Assembly (NCBI RefSeq): GCF_017573545.1
Contig: NZ_JAGEOK010000007.1
Location: 1-64,000 of the forward strand
Length of the DNA: 64,000 nt
From: Actinomadura nitritigenes
GTDB lineage: Bacteria; Actinomycetota; Actinomycetes; Streptosporangiales; Streptosporangiaceae
Reading direction: 5' to 3'
The translations under genes and the position numbers were made by a program. Positions 15,360 through 24,787 of this stretch are shown here, piece after piece (the first letter of the stretch is position 1; the number at the start of each line of letters is the position of its first letter). The notes under the pieces were generated by a model. It was not told the origin of the DNA and did not search any database. It saw only the letters and a list, made by a program, of their open reading frames with translations.

Positions 15360-16205
15360 TCAGCGCGCCGGGTGCGGCGCGGGCGACGGGGTCCGGCTCG
15401 CCGCCGGCCCGATCGTGATGGTGCCGCCGCGCTCGACGTGGCGCAGGCGGGCGGCCATCCCGCGCCGGCCCACCTCCTTGTCGAAGTCCGAGAGCGGCGA
15501 CTTCATCACCGTGTAGTCGTCGTAGTGGACCGGGACGGCGGTCGCGCAGCCGGTGGTCTCCAGCCACTGCGCGCCCTGGCGCCCGTCCATGGTGACGGTG
15601 AGGAGCCCGAGCAGCCGGGTGCCGCCGAGATGGACGACGCCCGCGTCGATCCCGGGATACCGGCGGCGGATCTCGGCGATCTCGTCGTACATGAGCGTGT
15701 CGCCGCTGATGCACAGCCGGAACCTCGGTTCGCCGTCCGGCGGGCCGAACTCCAGCAGCGACCCCATGACGGGCGGCAGGAGGCGGCTCAGCGGGCCGGG
15801 CGCGTGCCGGCCCGGCAGCGCGGTGATCCTGATCGCGTGGTCGCCCTTGGCGACGCTCTCGGTCTCCCAGGTGCGCATCCCCTCGGCGGCGCGGAACCCG
15901 CGGCTGTTCAGCGCGCGCGCCGCCGCCGCGGTGGTGAGGATCGGCAGCCCCCGGTCGAGGTACCGTTCGGCCACCGGGTCCCAGTGGTCGCCGTGCAGGT
16001 GGGACAGCACCACGCCGTCGAGCTCGGGCAGCTCGTCCACCGAGATCGCCGGGTCCTTCAGCCGTCTGCTGGTGATGCCGTAGCCGAGCTCGGCGCGCTC
16101 GCCGCGGCGCAGGAAGTTCGGGTCGGTCAGCAGCGTGACGCCGCCGTACCGGATGATCGTCGTCGCGTTCCCGACGAAGGTCAGGCTGGCCGTTTCCGCG
16201 AGCAT
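15360..16205 (-). CDS. Metallo-beta-lactamase-fold hydrolase (UlaG-like)
   Basis: 281 residues with the metal-binding motif HLHGDHWD (HxHxDH, about residues 68-75), LTDPNFL, SGDTLMYDE and a late His in PVHYDDY. This pattern fits the MBL-fold UlaG/YtnP-like branch that hydrolyses lactones or phosphodiester-type substrates. The true substrate is unknown. ATG at 16205 follows GAGAGGGGG. It is divergent from the acyl-CoA ligase gene. Confidence 0.88.
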   Translation of the reverse strand: MLAETASLTFVGNATTIIRYGGVTLLTDPNFLRRGERAELGYGITSRRLKDPAISVDELPELDGVVLSHLHGDHWDPVAERYLDRGLPILTTAAAARALNSRGFRAAEGMRTWETESVAKGDHAIRITALPGRHAPGPLSRLLPPVMGSLLEFGPPDGEPRFRLCISGDTLMYDEIAEIRRRYPGIDAGVVHLGGTRLLGLLTVTMDGRQGAQWLETTGCATAVPVHYDDYTVMKSPLSDFDKEVGRRGMAARLRHVERGGTITIGPAASRTPSPAPHPAR

Positions 16206-16304
16206 CGTTCCCCCTCTCCGAACCCGGTCGATGCCCCTACCCCGCGGGCGGCGCCCCAAGCGTCCGGGCGGCCCCCTCCGGAACGCGCGCGGCGGCGCGG
16301 GCGC

Positions 16305-16334
16305 GACATCGGGCGCGACATCGGGCGCTGCGTC
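16305..16334. repeat. Short direct repeat in an intergenic region
   Basis: The unit GCGCGACATCGG occurs twice in tandem, with a third degenerate copy (GCGCTGCGTCGG), between the MBL and ligase genes. It is only a small repeat and its function is not evident. Confidence 0.5.
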
Positions 16335-16392
16335 GGGCGGGAGGGCCGCGGCGAGTTCCGGGATCGGGCAGGCCGTGGTTGAATTCTCGATT

Positions 16393-18099
16393 ATGTGGCC
16401 CTCGTCACAGAGATCACTCCCGTGGCGGCGGAGGTATCAGCCGGGGGTTCCCACCGACATCGAGATCCCGGACGTCCCCGTCACACGGCTGCTCGACGAC
16501 GCCGCGGAGCGGTACCCGCGGCGGACCGCGCTCGTCTTCTTCGGGCGGCGGCTCGACTACCGGGAGCTGCGGGACGCGGCGGACCGGTTCGCCGACGGGC
16601 TGCACCGGCTCGGCGTGCAGCCCGGCGACCGGGTCGCGCTGATCCTGCCGAACTGCCCGCAGCTCGTGATCGCGTTCTTCGGGGTGCTGCGCAGGGGCGC
16701 GATCGCCGTCCAGCACAACCCGCTGTACACCGAGGAGGAGATGGTCCACCAGCTCGCCGACTGCGACGCCCGGGTCGCCGTCGTGCTGGATCGTTCCTAC
16801 TCGACGGTGCGGGCGGTGCGGCACCGGCTGCGGCTGGAGCACGTCGTCGTCACCTCGCTCGTCGACTACCTGCCGCCGGCCAGGCGGGCCGTGCTGCGGC
16901 TGCCGCTGGTGCAGACGCAGCGGCGCCGCGCGGACATCACCGCGGACGTGCCCGACGACGCCGGCATCGTCCCGTTCAAGGAGTTGCAGAGGATCCCGCA
17001 GCGGCAGGTGCGCCAGCTTCCGGTGGACCCGTCGCGGGACCTGGCGGCGATCCAGTACACGGGCGGGACCGAGGGGCGTCCCAAGGGCGCCATGCTGACG
17101 CACCGCAACCTCGTCGCGAACGCGTGCCAGCAGCACGCCTGGGACGTCGGCGGGCGGGAGGGGCAGGACGTGACGCTCGCGGTCCTGCCGCTGTTCCATT
17201 CGTTCGGCCTGATGAGCTGCCTCATCGCGCCGGTGATGACGGCGGGCGCGGTGGTGCTGCTCCCGCGCTTCGACCGCGACCGGGTGCTGCGCGCCATCCG
17301 CAAGTACCGTCCGACGGTGTTCCCCGGCGTCCCGACGCTCTACGAGCAGGTGCTGGACGGCCCCCGGTTCCGGCCGTCGGACCTGAAGTCGCTGCGCGTG
17401 TACATCTGCGGCGCGATGGCGCTGGGGCAGCGGACGCTCGACCGCTTCGAGGAGCTGGGGGCGCGCGGGCTGATCCAGTGCTACGGGCTGACGGAGGCGT
17501 CTCCGGCCGTCACCGGCAACCCGCTGGGCGGCGGCGCCCGGAACCTGACCGTCGGGCTGCCGCTGCCGATGACGGACGCCGTCATCGTGGACGTCGACGA
17601 GCCGACGCGGGACCTGCCTCCCGGGGAGGTCGGCGAGCTGGTGGTGCGCGGCCCCCAGGTGTTCGCGGGCTACTGGAACGCGCCGCTGGCCACCGCGCAG
17701 GCCCTCTCCAAGGGCTGGCTCCGCACGGGCGACATCGCGGTGATGGACGAGGAGGGGTTCATCACCATCCTCGAGCGGCAGCGGGACATGATCAAGGTGA
17801 GCGGCTTCAGCGTCTTCCCGTCCGAGGTGGAGAAGGTCCTGCGGCGCCATCCCGCCGTGTACGACTGCGCCGTGGTCGGCGGGCCGGACGAGCGGCGCGG
17901 GGAGCGCGTCATCGCGCACGTGGTGGAGCACCCCGCCTATCCGTTCTCCGCGGACGAGCTGCGGCGGCACTGCGAGCGCTACCTCTCGCACTACAAGGTG
18001 CCCGCCGAGTTCCGTCCGCGCACGGACCTGCCGCGGAACGTCCTGGGGAAGGTCGTGCGGCGCAAGCTGCGCGACGAATCGGTGAATTCCCCGGCGTAG
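16393..18099 (+). CDS. Long-chain fatty-acid/AMP-dependent CoA ligase
   Basis: ANL-superfamily adenylating enzyme of 568 residues that activates a carboxylic acid to an acyl-AMP and then acyl-CoA. It has the phosphate loop YTGGTEGRPKGAMLTHRN (Glu where Thr is common), CYGLTEASPAVTGNP, GWLRTGDIAVMDEEGF and the C-terminal GKVVRRKLRD lysine. The architecture and TGGT resemble FadD-type ligases. ATG at 16393 has no strong Shine-Dalgarno; GTG at 16375 is an alternative. It is followed closely by the APH-like gene and may share its transcript. Confidence 0.9.
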   Translation: MWPSSQRSLPWRRRYQPGVPTDIEIPDVPVTRLLDDAAERYPRRTALVFFGRRLDYRELRDAADRFADGLHRLGVQPGDRVALILPNCPQLVIAFFGVLRRGAIAVQHNPLYTEEEMVHQLADCDARVAVVLDRSYSTVRAVRHRLRLEHVVVTSLVDYLPPARRAVLRLPLVQTQRRRADITADVPDDAGIVPFKELQRIPQRQVRQLPVDPSRDLAAIQYTGGTEGRPKGAMLTHRNLVANACQQHAWDVGGREGQDVTLAVLPLFHSFGLMSCLIAPVMTAGAVVLLPRFDRDRVLRAIRKYRPTVFPGVPTLYEQVLDGPRFRPSDLKSLRVYICGAMALGQRTLDRFEELGARGLIQCYGLTEASPAVTGNPLGGGARNLTVGLPLPMTDAVIVDVDEPTRDLPPGEVGELVVRGPQVFAGYWNAPLATAQALSKGWLRTGDIAVMDEEGFITILERQRDMIKVSGFSVFPSEVEKVLRRHPAVYDCAVVGGPDERRGERVIAHVVEHPAYPFSADELRRHCERYLSHYKVPAEFRPRTDLPRNVLGKVVRRKLRDESVNSPA

Positions 18100-18117
18100 G
18101 AGGCGCCCGCCGGGTGG

Positions 18118-19056
18118 TTGACTGTCCCCGTGGAGACCGAGACCGCCCCGCCGGAGCTCATCGCCCGGCTCGTCGAGATCGGGCGTGACTCGTCCCGCGT
18201 CGCCGCGCGCGCTCCGGACGCGTCGCGCGAACCCGAGACGCTGTACGACCGTCACGGCGTGCTGGTCGTCCGGGTGGGCGACGTCGTGGTGAAGGCGCAT
18301 CAGCCCGACCGTGACTACGGGGAAGCGTTCCTCGAACGCATCAAGGTCGCGGCGTCCCTGCCGGACCTCCTGCTGGGGCCGCTCGGTCCGCCGTCGATTG
18401 TGGACGGCCGCACGGTGACGCTCTCCGTGTACGGCGAGCCGGTGGACCCGCACAAGGAGCTTCCCTGGGAGGACGCCGGACGGCTCCTGGCCTCGCTCCA
18501 CTCCATGCCCGTGCCGGAGGACGCACCGCCTTGGGGACGCCCCACGCGCGTGGCCGCGCAGGTGGCGCGCCTCGGCGACGGCCCTGCCGAGGACGAGGTG
18601 CGGCGCGCGTTCGCCACCCTGCCCGCCTGGATCCGCGGTGAAGGGGCGGGCGACGACCGTCCCGCGCGCGCGGAGTGCCTCATCCACGGCGACTGGCATC
18701 TCGGCCAGATGGTGCGCGCGCGGGACGGGCGCTGGCGGCTGATAGACATCGAGGACCTCGGCAGGGGCGACCCCGCATGGGATCTCGCGCGCCCCGCGGC
18801 GCTGTACCTGTCGGGTGTCCTGCATCCCGACGATTGGGCGCGGTTCCTCGACGCCTACGTCGAGGCCGGCGGCCCCGCGGTGCCGGACGCGGCCGCCCCC
18901 TGGACGCGCCTCGACATGCCCGCGCGAAGTCTGGCGATCCAGATCGCCGCCACGTGCGTCATATCCGCACGGGAGGACGAGCGTCCGCTGGACGGGCCGG
19001 AGCAGGCGATGGTGGACGCCTGCGGCAGAATCTCCGCGACGGGGGACGCGGCATGA
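18118..19056 (+). CDS. Aminoglycoside phosphotransferase-family kinase
   Basis: 312-residue protein with the APH/choline kinase fold: Brenner-type catalytic loop LIHGDWHLGQM and metal-binding LIDIEDLGRGDPAWDLA. It phosphorylates a small molecule, unknown; antibiotic inactivation is only one possibility for this family. The start is uncertain: TTG at 18118 (GGAGG 14 bases upstream) or GTG at 18130. It lies 18 bases after the acyl-CoA ligase stop. Confidence 0.85.
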   Translation: MTVPVETETAPPELIARLVEIGRDSSRVAARAPDASREPETLYDRHGVLVVRVGDVVVKAHQPDRDYGEAFLERIKVAASLPDLLLGPLGPPSIVDGRTVTLSVYGEPVDPHKELPWEDAGRLLASLHSMPVPEDAPPWGRPTRVAAQVARLGDGPAEDEVRRAFATLPAWIRGEGAGDDRPARAECLIHGDWHLGQMVRARDGRWRLIDIEDLGRGDPAWDLARPAALYLSGVLHPDDWARFLDAYVEAGGPAVPDAAAPWTRLDMPARSLAIQIAATCVISAREDERPLDGPEQAMVDACGRISATGDAA

Positions 19057-19135
19057 CGGCCCGCATGACGTGGCGCGGAATCCGCCCTACGTTTAGCCTC
19101 TACCTGGGGATCCATAACGGAAGGATGACAAGGCG

Positions 19136-19390
19136 ATGCACTGCCCTAAGTGTCATGGATTGATGCGGACCTACAACCGCAGCGGCGTCCACATCGAACA
19201 GTGTGACAACTGCCGGGGCATCTTCCTCGACTACGGCGAGCTCGAGGCCCTCGGCCAGATGGAGGCCCGCCACCGGGCCGCGCCGCCGCCGCCCGGATGG
19301 GGCGCTCCGGCGGCCGTGCACCACCATCACCACGGCGGCCACCACGGCGGCCACCACGGCGGCGTCTTCCACATGCTGTTCTCGACCTGA
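19136..19390 (+). CDS. zf-TFIIB domain protein with His-rich tail
   Basis: 84 residues. Residues 1-43 form a TFIIB-type zinc ribbon, CPKCHG then CDNCRGIFLDYGELE, with four Cys for one zinc. The tail is Pro-rich then His/Gly-rich (VHHHHHGGHHGGHHGG), suggesting extra metal binding. GGAAGGATGACAAGG precedes ATG at 19136. Small proteins of this family are common in actinobacteria; their function is unknown. Confidence 0.88.
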   Translation: MHCPKCHGLMRTYNRSGVHIEQCDNCRGIFLDYGELEALGQMEARHRAAPPPPGWGAPAAVHHHHHGGHHGGHHGGVFHMLFST

Positions 19391-19397
19391 CCCGCAC

Positions 19398-19425
19398 GCG
19401 GCCCGCCCCCTGGGAGGCGGGCCGC
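19398..19425. terminator. Bidirectional terminator between zf-TFIIB and pnkp genes
   Basis: Perfect 10-bp stem (19398-19407 with 19416-19425, loop 8 nt) between convergent genes, without a U-tract. Confidence 0.65.
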
Positions 19426-19435
19426 GGCGTCCGGC

Positions 19436-21994
19436 TCACAGGCGCGGGTCGACGGGTTCCGACTCCAGGGCCAGGACGGCGAAGACGGCCTGGTGCACCC
19501 GCCACAGCGGCTCCCCGGCGGCGAGCCGGTCGAGCGCCTCGCTTCCGAGGGCGTGCTCGCGCATCGCCAGCGACCGCTTGCGGCCGAGCGACCTGCCGCG
19601 CAGCCGGTCGAGGTTCTCCGGCTCGGTGTAGTCCGGCCCGTAGATGATCCGCAGGTACTCCCGGCCCCGGCACTTCACGCCCGGCTGGACCTTGGCGTCC
19701 TCCGGGAGCGGACCGAGCGGCTTGACGACCATCCCCTCCCCGCCCGACGCGGTGAGCTTCTCCCACCATTCCGTCGCGGCGGCCTCCGACTCCGGCGACG
19801 CCAGGTCCACGACGACCGACTCGGTCCGCTGGAGCAGCCCGGTGGGGTCGGCCGCGGCGAGCCCGGAGGCCACGTCCATGTGCCAGTCGTGGTCGCGCGC
19901 GGCGGCCAGGGAGCGGCCCTCCGCGGCGAGCACCTGGAACGGCGCGATCCGCACTCCCTCCAGCCCGTTCACGGGCCAGCAGTAGCGCGCGTAGGCGTCA
20001 CGGAAGCGCGCCGCGTTGGCCGCGCGCCGGTCGATGTGCTCGCGGAGCCCGCCGATGTCGAGGCCGCGCCCGTGTGCGCGCGCGAGGACGTCGGACGCCA
20101 TCGGCAGCGCGGCGCGCGCCGCCGCGCCGGTCGCGGCGTACTGGGTGCGGATGAGGTCCATGGCCTTGGCCGACCAGGGCAGCAGCTCGCAGTCCAGCAC
20201 GAGCCATCCGGTCTCCAGCTCGTCCCACAGCCCGGCGGCGCCGATCGCGGAACGCAGGCGGCCGAGCACCTCCTCGGTCGCGGACGCGTCGCGGAAGAAG
20301 GACCGCCCGGTCCGGGTGTAGACCGCGCCGGTCGTCCCGTCGTCCACGCCGAACCGGGACCCGGCGACGGACGCGTCGCGGCAGACGACCGCGACGGCGC
20401 GCGAGCCCATGTGCTTCTCCTCGCAGATCGCGCGAAGGACTCCCCTCTCCCGGTACGCGGCGAGCGCCTCGGCGGGGTGCTCCAGGTACCCGGGCAGCGG
20501 CGAGGTGGCGGCGGGCGCCATCGTGGGCGGCAGGTAGACGAGCCACCGCGGGTCGACGGCGAACCGGCTCATCACCTCCAGCGCGGCCAGCGCGTTCTCC
20601 TCCCGGACGGTGACGCGCCCCATCAGCCGGGTCTCCACGCCCTGGTTGCCGAGAACGTCGTCGATCTTCAGGACGTCGCTCTCGCGGTGGCCGCCCGGCG
20701 ACGAGGCCGGCGCCGCGTGCAGCGGCCGGGCCGGCTCGTACCAGACCTGCCGCGCGGGAACCGACACCAGCTCGCGCTCCGGGTACCGCAGCGCGGTCAG
20801 CTTGCCGCCGAACACCGCGCCGGTGTCCAGGCAGATGGTGTTGTTGATCCATTCCGCGTCCGGGACGGGCGTGTGGCCGTACACCACCATCGCCTTGCCG
20901 CGGTAGTCGCGCGCCCACGGGTACCGGACGGGCAGCCCGTACTCGTCGGTCTCGCCCGTGGTGTCGCCGTACAGCGCGAACGACCGGACTCGGCCCGACG
21001 CGCGCCCGTGGTAGTCCTCCTTGAGCCCGGCGTGGGCCACGACGAGGCGGCCCCCGTCGAGGACGTAGTGGCTGATGAGCCCGTCCATGAAGCGCAGCGC
21101 GCCGTCGCGGAACTCCTCGGTCTCGGCGCCGAACTGCTCCATCGACTCGGCGAGCCCGTGCGACAGTCGCACCTTGCGCCCGCGCAGGGCCCGGACGAGC
21201 TTCGCCTCGTGGTTGCCGGACACGCACAGCGCGTTGCCCGCCTCCACCATGCCCTTGACGAGCCGGACGACGCCCGGGGAGTCCGGGCCGCGGTCGACCA
21301 GGTCCCCGACGAAGACGGCGGTGCGCCCGCCCGGGTGGTTGGCGTCCACGGCCAGTCCCTGCGCGTCCCGCTCGATCCCGTAGCCGAGCTCGCCCAGCAG
21401 GTCCTCCAGCTCGGCGAGGCACCCGTGCACGTCGCCGACGATGTCGAACGGCCCGGTCAGCTCCCGCCGGTCGTTCCACGCCTTCTCGTAGACGATCGTG
21501 GCGGCGTCGATCTCCTCCTGCCCCGACAGCACGTGGCAGCGCCGGAACTCGCGGGCCAGCGTCCGCAGCCCGCGGTTCAGTTCGCGCCGCCGGCGCGGGA
21601 TCACGTGCGCGGGCATGTCCCGGTCGGGCCGGACGGCGTTCCGCTCGGCGGCGAGCCGCTCAGGGACGTCCAGGACGATCGCCGCCGTCAGCACGTCGTG
21701 CTCCTTGGCGAGTTGCAGCAGCGCCTGGCGCGCCTTGCTCTGCACGTTCGTCGCGTCCACCACGGTGAGCAGGCCGCGCCGCAGCCGCTTGGCCACGATG
21801 TAGTGCAGCAGGTCGAACGCGTCGCCGGTGGCGGACTGGTCGTTCTCGTCGTCGGACACCATGCCGCGGCAGCGGTCGGACGACACCACCTGCGTCGGCG
21901 CGAAGTGCTTGCGCGCGAAGTGCGACTTGCCCGACCCGGTCACGCCGACCAGGACGACGAGCCCCATCTCCGGAAGCCGGATCTCGGTAGTCAT
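19436..21994 (-). CDS. pnkp: Bacterial polynucleotide kinase-phosphatase-ligase (Pnkp)
   Basis: Three-domain RNA-repair enzyme of 852 residues. Residues 1-170 are a 5'-OH kinase with P-loop GVTGSGKS (17-24). Residues about 183-470 are a metallophosphoesterase that removes 2',3'-cyclic or 3' phosphates (GDVHGC at 187, then GDLVDRG, GNHE and VYGHTP). The rest is an adenylyltransferase/ligase with motif I EEKHMGSRAV and motif V-like GEGMVVKPL. In characterised bacteria Pnkp seals RNAs cut by ribotoxins after Hen1 methylates the 3' end. Its start overlaps the hen1 stop (ATGA), so the pair is coupled. The length matches the family. Confidence 0.95.
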   Translation of the reverse strand: MTTEIRLPEMGLVVLVGVTGSGKSHFARKHFAPTQVVSSDRCRGMVSDDENDQSATGDAFDLLHYIVAKRLRRGLLTVVDATNVQSKARQALLQLAKEHDVLTAAIVLDVPERLAAERNAVRPDRDMPAHVIPRRRRELNRGLRTLAREFRRCHVLSGQEEIDAATIVYEKAWNDRRELTGPFDIVGDVHGCLAELEDLLGELGYGIERDAQGLAVDANHPGGRTAVFVGDLVDRGPDSPGVVRLVKGMVEAGNALCVSGNHEAKLVRALRGRKVRLSHGLAESMEQFGAETEEFRDGALRFMDGLISHYVLDGGRLVVAHAGLKEDYHGRASGRVRSFALYGDTTGETDEYGLPVRYPWARDYRGKAMVVYGHTPVPDAEWINNTICLDTGAVFGGKLTALRYPERELVSVPARQVWYEPARPLHAAPASSPGGHRESDVLKIDDVLGNQGVETRLMGRVTVREENALAALEVMSRFAVDPRWLVYLPPTMAPAATSPLPGYLEHPAEALAAYRERGVLRAICEEKHMGSRAVAVVCRDASVAGSRFGVDDGTTGAVYTRTGRSFFRDASATEEVLGRLRSAIGAAGLWDELETGWLVLDCELLPWSAKAMDLIRTQYAATGAAARAALPMASDVLARAHGRGLDIGGLREHIDRRAANAARFRDAYARYCWPVNGLEGVRIAPFQVLAAEGRSLAAARDHDWHMDVASGLAAADPTGLLQRTESVVVDLASPESEAAATEWWEKLTASGGEGMVVKPLGPLPEDAKVQPGVKCRGREYLRIIYGPDYTEPENLDRLRGRSLGRKRSLAMREHALGSEALDRLAAGEPLWRVHQAVFAVLALESEPVDPRL

Positions 21995-23427
21995 CGGACG
22001 AACACTCCCATCTGCGTCGGCGCGCCCACCTCGGGGTCGTCGTCGCCGACGGGCACGTGGCGGACGCGGTAGCCATGCGCCGCGGCGACGCCGTCCGCCC
22101 ATGCGCGGAACTCCGCGCGGGTCCATTCGAAGCGGTGGTCGGGGTGGCGCATGGCGCCGGGCGCCAGCCCCTCGTAGCGGACGTTGTGCTCGGCGTTGGG
22201 GGTCGTCACGACGACGACGCGTGGCGTGGCGTGGCCGAACACGACCTGCTCCATGGCACGGAGCCGGGGCGGGTCGATGTGCTCGACGACCTCCATCAGC
22301 ACGGCCGCCTCGTAGCCGCGGAAGCGTTCGTCCGCGTAGGTGAGCGCGCTCTGGAAGACCTCCTGGACGCGCTTGTCGGGACGGTGCCGCGGCCTGTCCA
22401 GACGCAGCCGGCGCGCCGCTCCCTCCAGCGCGCGGTACGAGACGTCCGTACCGGCGATCTCCGTGAAGAAGTCGTCCCGGGCGAGGCGCGCCAGAAGCTT
22501 CCCCGACCCGCACCCCATGTCGATGACGCGGCGCGCGTCCTCGTCGTGGAGCGCCTGCACGACCGCCTCGATCCGCCGCTCCGACAGCGAGGCCGGTGCG
22601 TCGTCCGCGGCGTCCGCGGCTGCGGTGCCGTTCTCGGCCCGCGCGGGCTCCTCCTCGACCTCGACCGGGTCGAGCGCCTCGTCCGGCGCGTCCTCCGCGT
22701 CCGCCAGGCGGCCCAGCGCGGCGCGCACGAGGGCGCGCCGGTTGGCGAGGTAGCGGCGGGTGATGGCCGCCCGGTCGGGATGCGCGCCGAGCCACCCCTC
22801 CCCCGCTCGGATGAGCTTGTCGACCTCGTCGGGCGCCATCCAGTAGTGCTTCGCGTCGTCCAGCACGGGCAGCAGCACGTAGAGCTGGTTGAGCGCGTCG
22901 GCGAGCCGCGTCCGGCCGGTGAGCGTGAGCGTCACGTAGCGGGAGTCGCCCCAATCGGCGAACTCCGGGTCCAGCGGCACGGGCACGGCCGACACGTCCC
23001 AGCCCAGCGGCGCGAAGAAGCGCTCGGCCTGCCCCGGGCCGCCCCGGCACGGCAGCGCCGGCAGCACGATCTCCAGGGGGATCGCGGACTCCGCCAGCTC
23101 CGGGCGCAGGGCGCACTTTCCGCGCATGGCGGTGCGGAAGACGTTCGCCATCGCGGACGCCAGCAGCGACGACGCCGCGTACGGGCGGTCGTTCACGTAC
23201 TGGCCGAGGGAGAAGTCGGGCGTGCCCTTCCCGCGCGTGCGCACGAGCTTGACGGGGTCGACGTCCAGCAGCAGCGCCGCCGTGCAGCGCCGCGCGTCCG
23301 CGTCGGGGTAGAAGACGTGCGCGGTGCCGAAGGACTGGGAGAAGCTCTGCGCCTTGTCCGGATGCTTGTGCAGCAGGAAGCCCAGGTCGGTCGCCTGGTC
23401 CGCGGTGGTACTGATCGTGAGGAGCAC
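21991..23427 (-). CDS. hen1: Hen1 RNA 3'-terminal 2'-O-methyltransferase
   Basis: 478 residues. The N-terminal half (1-240) is the bacterial Hen1 domain needed for Pnkp ligase activation. An acidic linker (about 245-275) follows, then the methyltransferase domain with SAM motif VIDMGCGSGKLL and the metal-binding EVVEH...H cluster (MEVVEHIDPPRLRAMEQV, then FGH). It methylates the 2'-OH at a cleavage site so that the repaired RNA resists re-cutting. GTG at 23427 has GAGG upstream. The order hen1-pnkp is the classical RNA-repair operon; the DUF3152 gene upstream is on the same strand 38 bases away. Confidence 0.95.
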   Translation of the reverse strand: MLLTISTTADQATDLGFLLHKHPDKAQSFSQSFGTAHVFYPDADARRCTAALLLDVDPVKLVRTRGKGTPDFSLGQYVNDRPYAASSLLASAMANVFRTAMRGKCALRPELAESAIPLEIVLPALPCRGGPGQAERFFAPLGWDVSAVPVPLDPEFADWGDSRYVTLTLTGRTRLADALNQLYVLLPVLDDAKHYWMAPDEVDKLIRAGEGWLGAHPDRAAITRRYLANRRALVRAALGRLADAEDAPDEALDPVEVEEEPARAENGTAAADAADDAPASLSERRIEAVVQALHDEDARRVIDMGCGSGKLLARLARDDFFTEIAGTDVSYRALEGAARRLRLDRPRHRPDKRVQEVFQSALTYADERFRGYEAAVLMEVVEHIDPPRLRAMEQVVFGHATPRVVVVTTPNAEHNVRYEGLAPGAMRHPDHRFEWTRAEFRAWADGVAAAHGYRVRHVPVGDDDPEVGAPTQMGVFVR

Positions 23428-23465
23428 GCCTCGAGTGTGGCGGAACCCGGCGATGCGCTTCTAAT

Positions 23466-24614
23466 TCATTTTCCGGGCACGGAGGGACCGGTCAGGAAGC
23501 GCCCGTGCGTGTCGTACGGCCACGGGTTGATCCTGCAGCCTTTCAGCCCGTAGATCTGCTGCATCATCACGGGAGCGGGGCGGCCGCGCCCCGGGCAGGT
23601 CATATGGCCGAATCCCAGCCGGTGGCCGACCTCGTGGTTGATGGTGAGCGCGTGGTAGGCGTCCGGCTGCCCCCGGTAGTACTTCGTCAGCAGCAGCCAG
23701 CGCCGCAGGTTCACGACGACCTGCTTGCCGCCGCTGCAGTTCACCGTGCCGTTCGTGGTCATGCCGTACGAGCCGCAGATCCTGTCGACGGTCTTCGGCG
23801 ACGCGAGCTGCACCACGAAGTCGTACTGGCCGGAGTTGACGCGCTGGAACGCCCATTTCCCGCTGGCCGTCCACCCGCGCGGATCGGCGAGTATCTTGTC
23901 GACGCTGCGCGCGAACTTCGTGGGGTTCTGCCGTAAGCCGCCCTCCACCTGGACCATGTAGCGCATGACCTTTCCGTGGCCGAACACGCGGCTTCCGGAA
24001 GCGGGCAGAAAGAATTTCCCCGTGCCCTTCACGGGGATGTACAGCGAGCTCTTGGGCGTGGCGGTCGGCGCGTCGGGCGGTTCCGTCTCGACCCGCGCGC
24101 CGCCCTCCCCCTTGCCGGTCTCCCGCGCGGGCGGCGGCACGGCGGCGTGGTCGGTCCCGCCGCCGAAGCTCAGGTAGGCCATCGCGCCGAGCCCCGCGAC
24201 GCTGATCAGGACCAGGGCGGTGACGCCCACGATCACGCCGCGCAGCCGCGTCCGCCGGGCGCCCTCGAACTCGCGCTCCAGGTCGTCGCCGAGCCAGTCC
24301 CCCGAGGCCGGGCGGCGGGGCCCGCCTCCACCGCGCCCACCGCGCCGGCGGCCACCGCCGCCGCGTCCGCCGCCGCCACGTCCGCCTCCACCGCGTTCAC
24401 CACGCCGGCGTCCGCCGCCTCCGCCGCGGGGAGCGGGAGGTTCCGCCGCGAAGGGCGCCTCTCCGCGATAGGGCTCCTGTCCCGGAAACGGCTCCTGCGG
24501 CGGGCCCGGGTACCCGGGCCCGCCGGGCGGCGCCGGCGGCTGGGGCGGAGGGGCAGGGGCCCGGCGGTGGGGCGACGCCCGGCGCCGGCCCTGTCGAGAT
24601 CGTGGAGGCTGCAT
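23466..24614 (-). CDS. DUF3152 membrane-anchored metzincin-like protein
   Basis: 382 residues. Residues 1-110 are low-complexity Pro-, then Gly/Arg-rich. One membrane segment follows (GVIVGVTALVLISVAGLGAMAYL, about 125-147), then an extracellular Thr/Pro linker and a DUF3152 domain (about 195-382). This domain carries HEVGHRLGFGH, the HExxHxxGxxH zinc-binding motif of metzincin proteases, and several Cys (ICGSYG, VNCSGG, MTCPG, KGCRI) that may form disulfides. Protease activity is predicted, not shown. It may be co-transcribed with hen1-pnkp. Confidence 0.87.
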   Translation of the reverse strand: MQPPRSRQGRRRASPHRRAPAPPPQPPAPPGGPGYPGPPQEPFPGQEPYRGEAPFAAEPPAPRGGGGGRRRGERGGGGRGGGGRGGGGRRRGGRGGGGPRRPASGDWLGDDLEREFEGARRTRLRGVIVGVTALVLISVAGLGAMAYLSFGGGTDHAAVPPPARETGKGEGGARVETEPPDAPTATPKSSLYIPVKGTGKFFLPASGSRVFGHGKVMRYMVQVEGGLRQNPTKFARSVDKILADPRGWTASGKWAFQRVNSGQYDFVVQLASPKTVDRICGSYGMTTNGTVNCSGGKQVVVNLRRWLLLTKYYRGQPDAYHALTINHEVGHRLGFGHMTCPGRGRPAPVMMQQIYGLKGCRINPWPYDTHGRFLTGPSVPGK

Positions 24615-24787
24615 CGCGGGCCAGCATGCCAGAAAGTAGTCAGATTATGATCATTTCCCACAAATCCCCAGGTAGCGTGACAAGTTCCTACATCCCTGAC
24701 ATGACTCGCATAACCACGAAGCGTGGCGGGCCGAGCGCGAAAAGGGTTTGCGGCCGGCCGCGCGAGGCCGCCACAATCCGGAGCGAC

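Noticed and set aside
24330..24430. CRISPR-like or satellite repeat
   Set aside because: The periodicity comes from Gly/Arg codons in the DUF3152 gene; there are no spacers.
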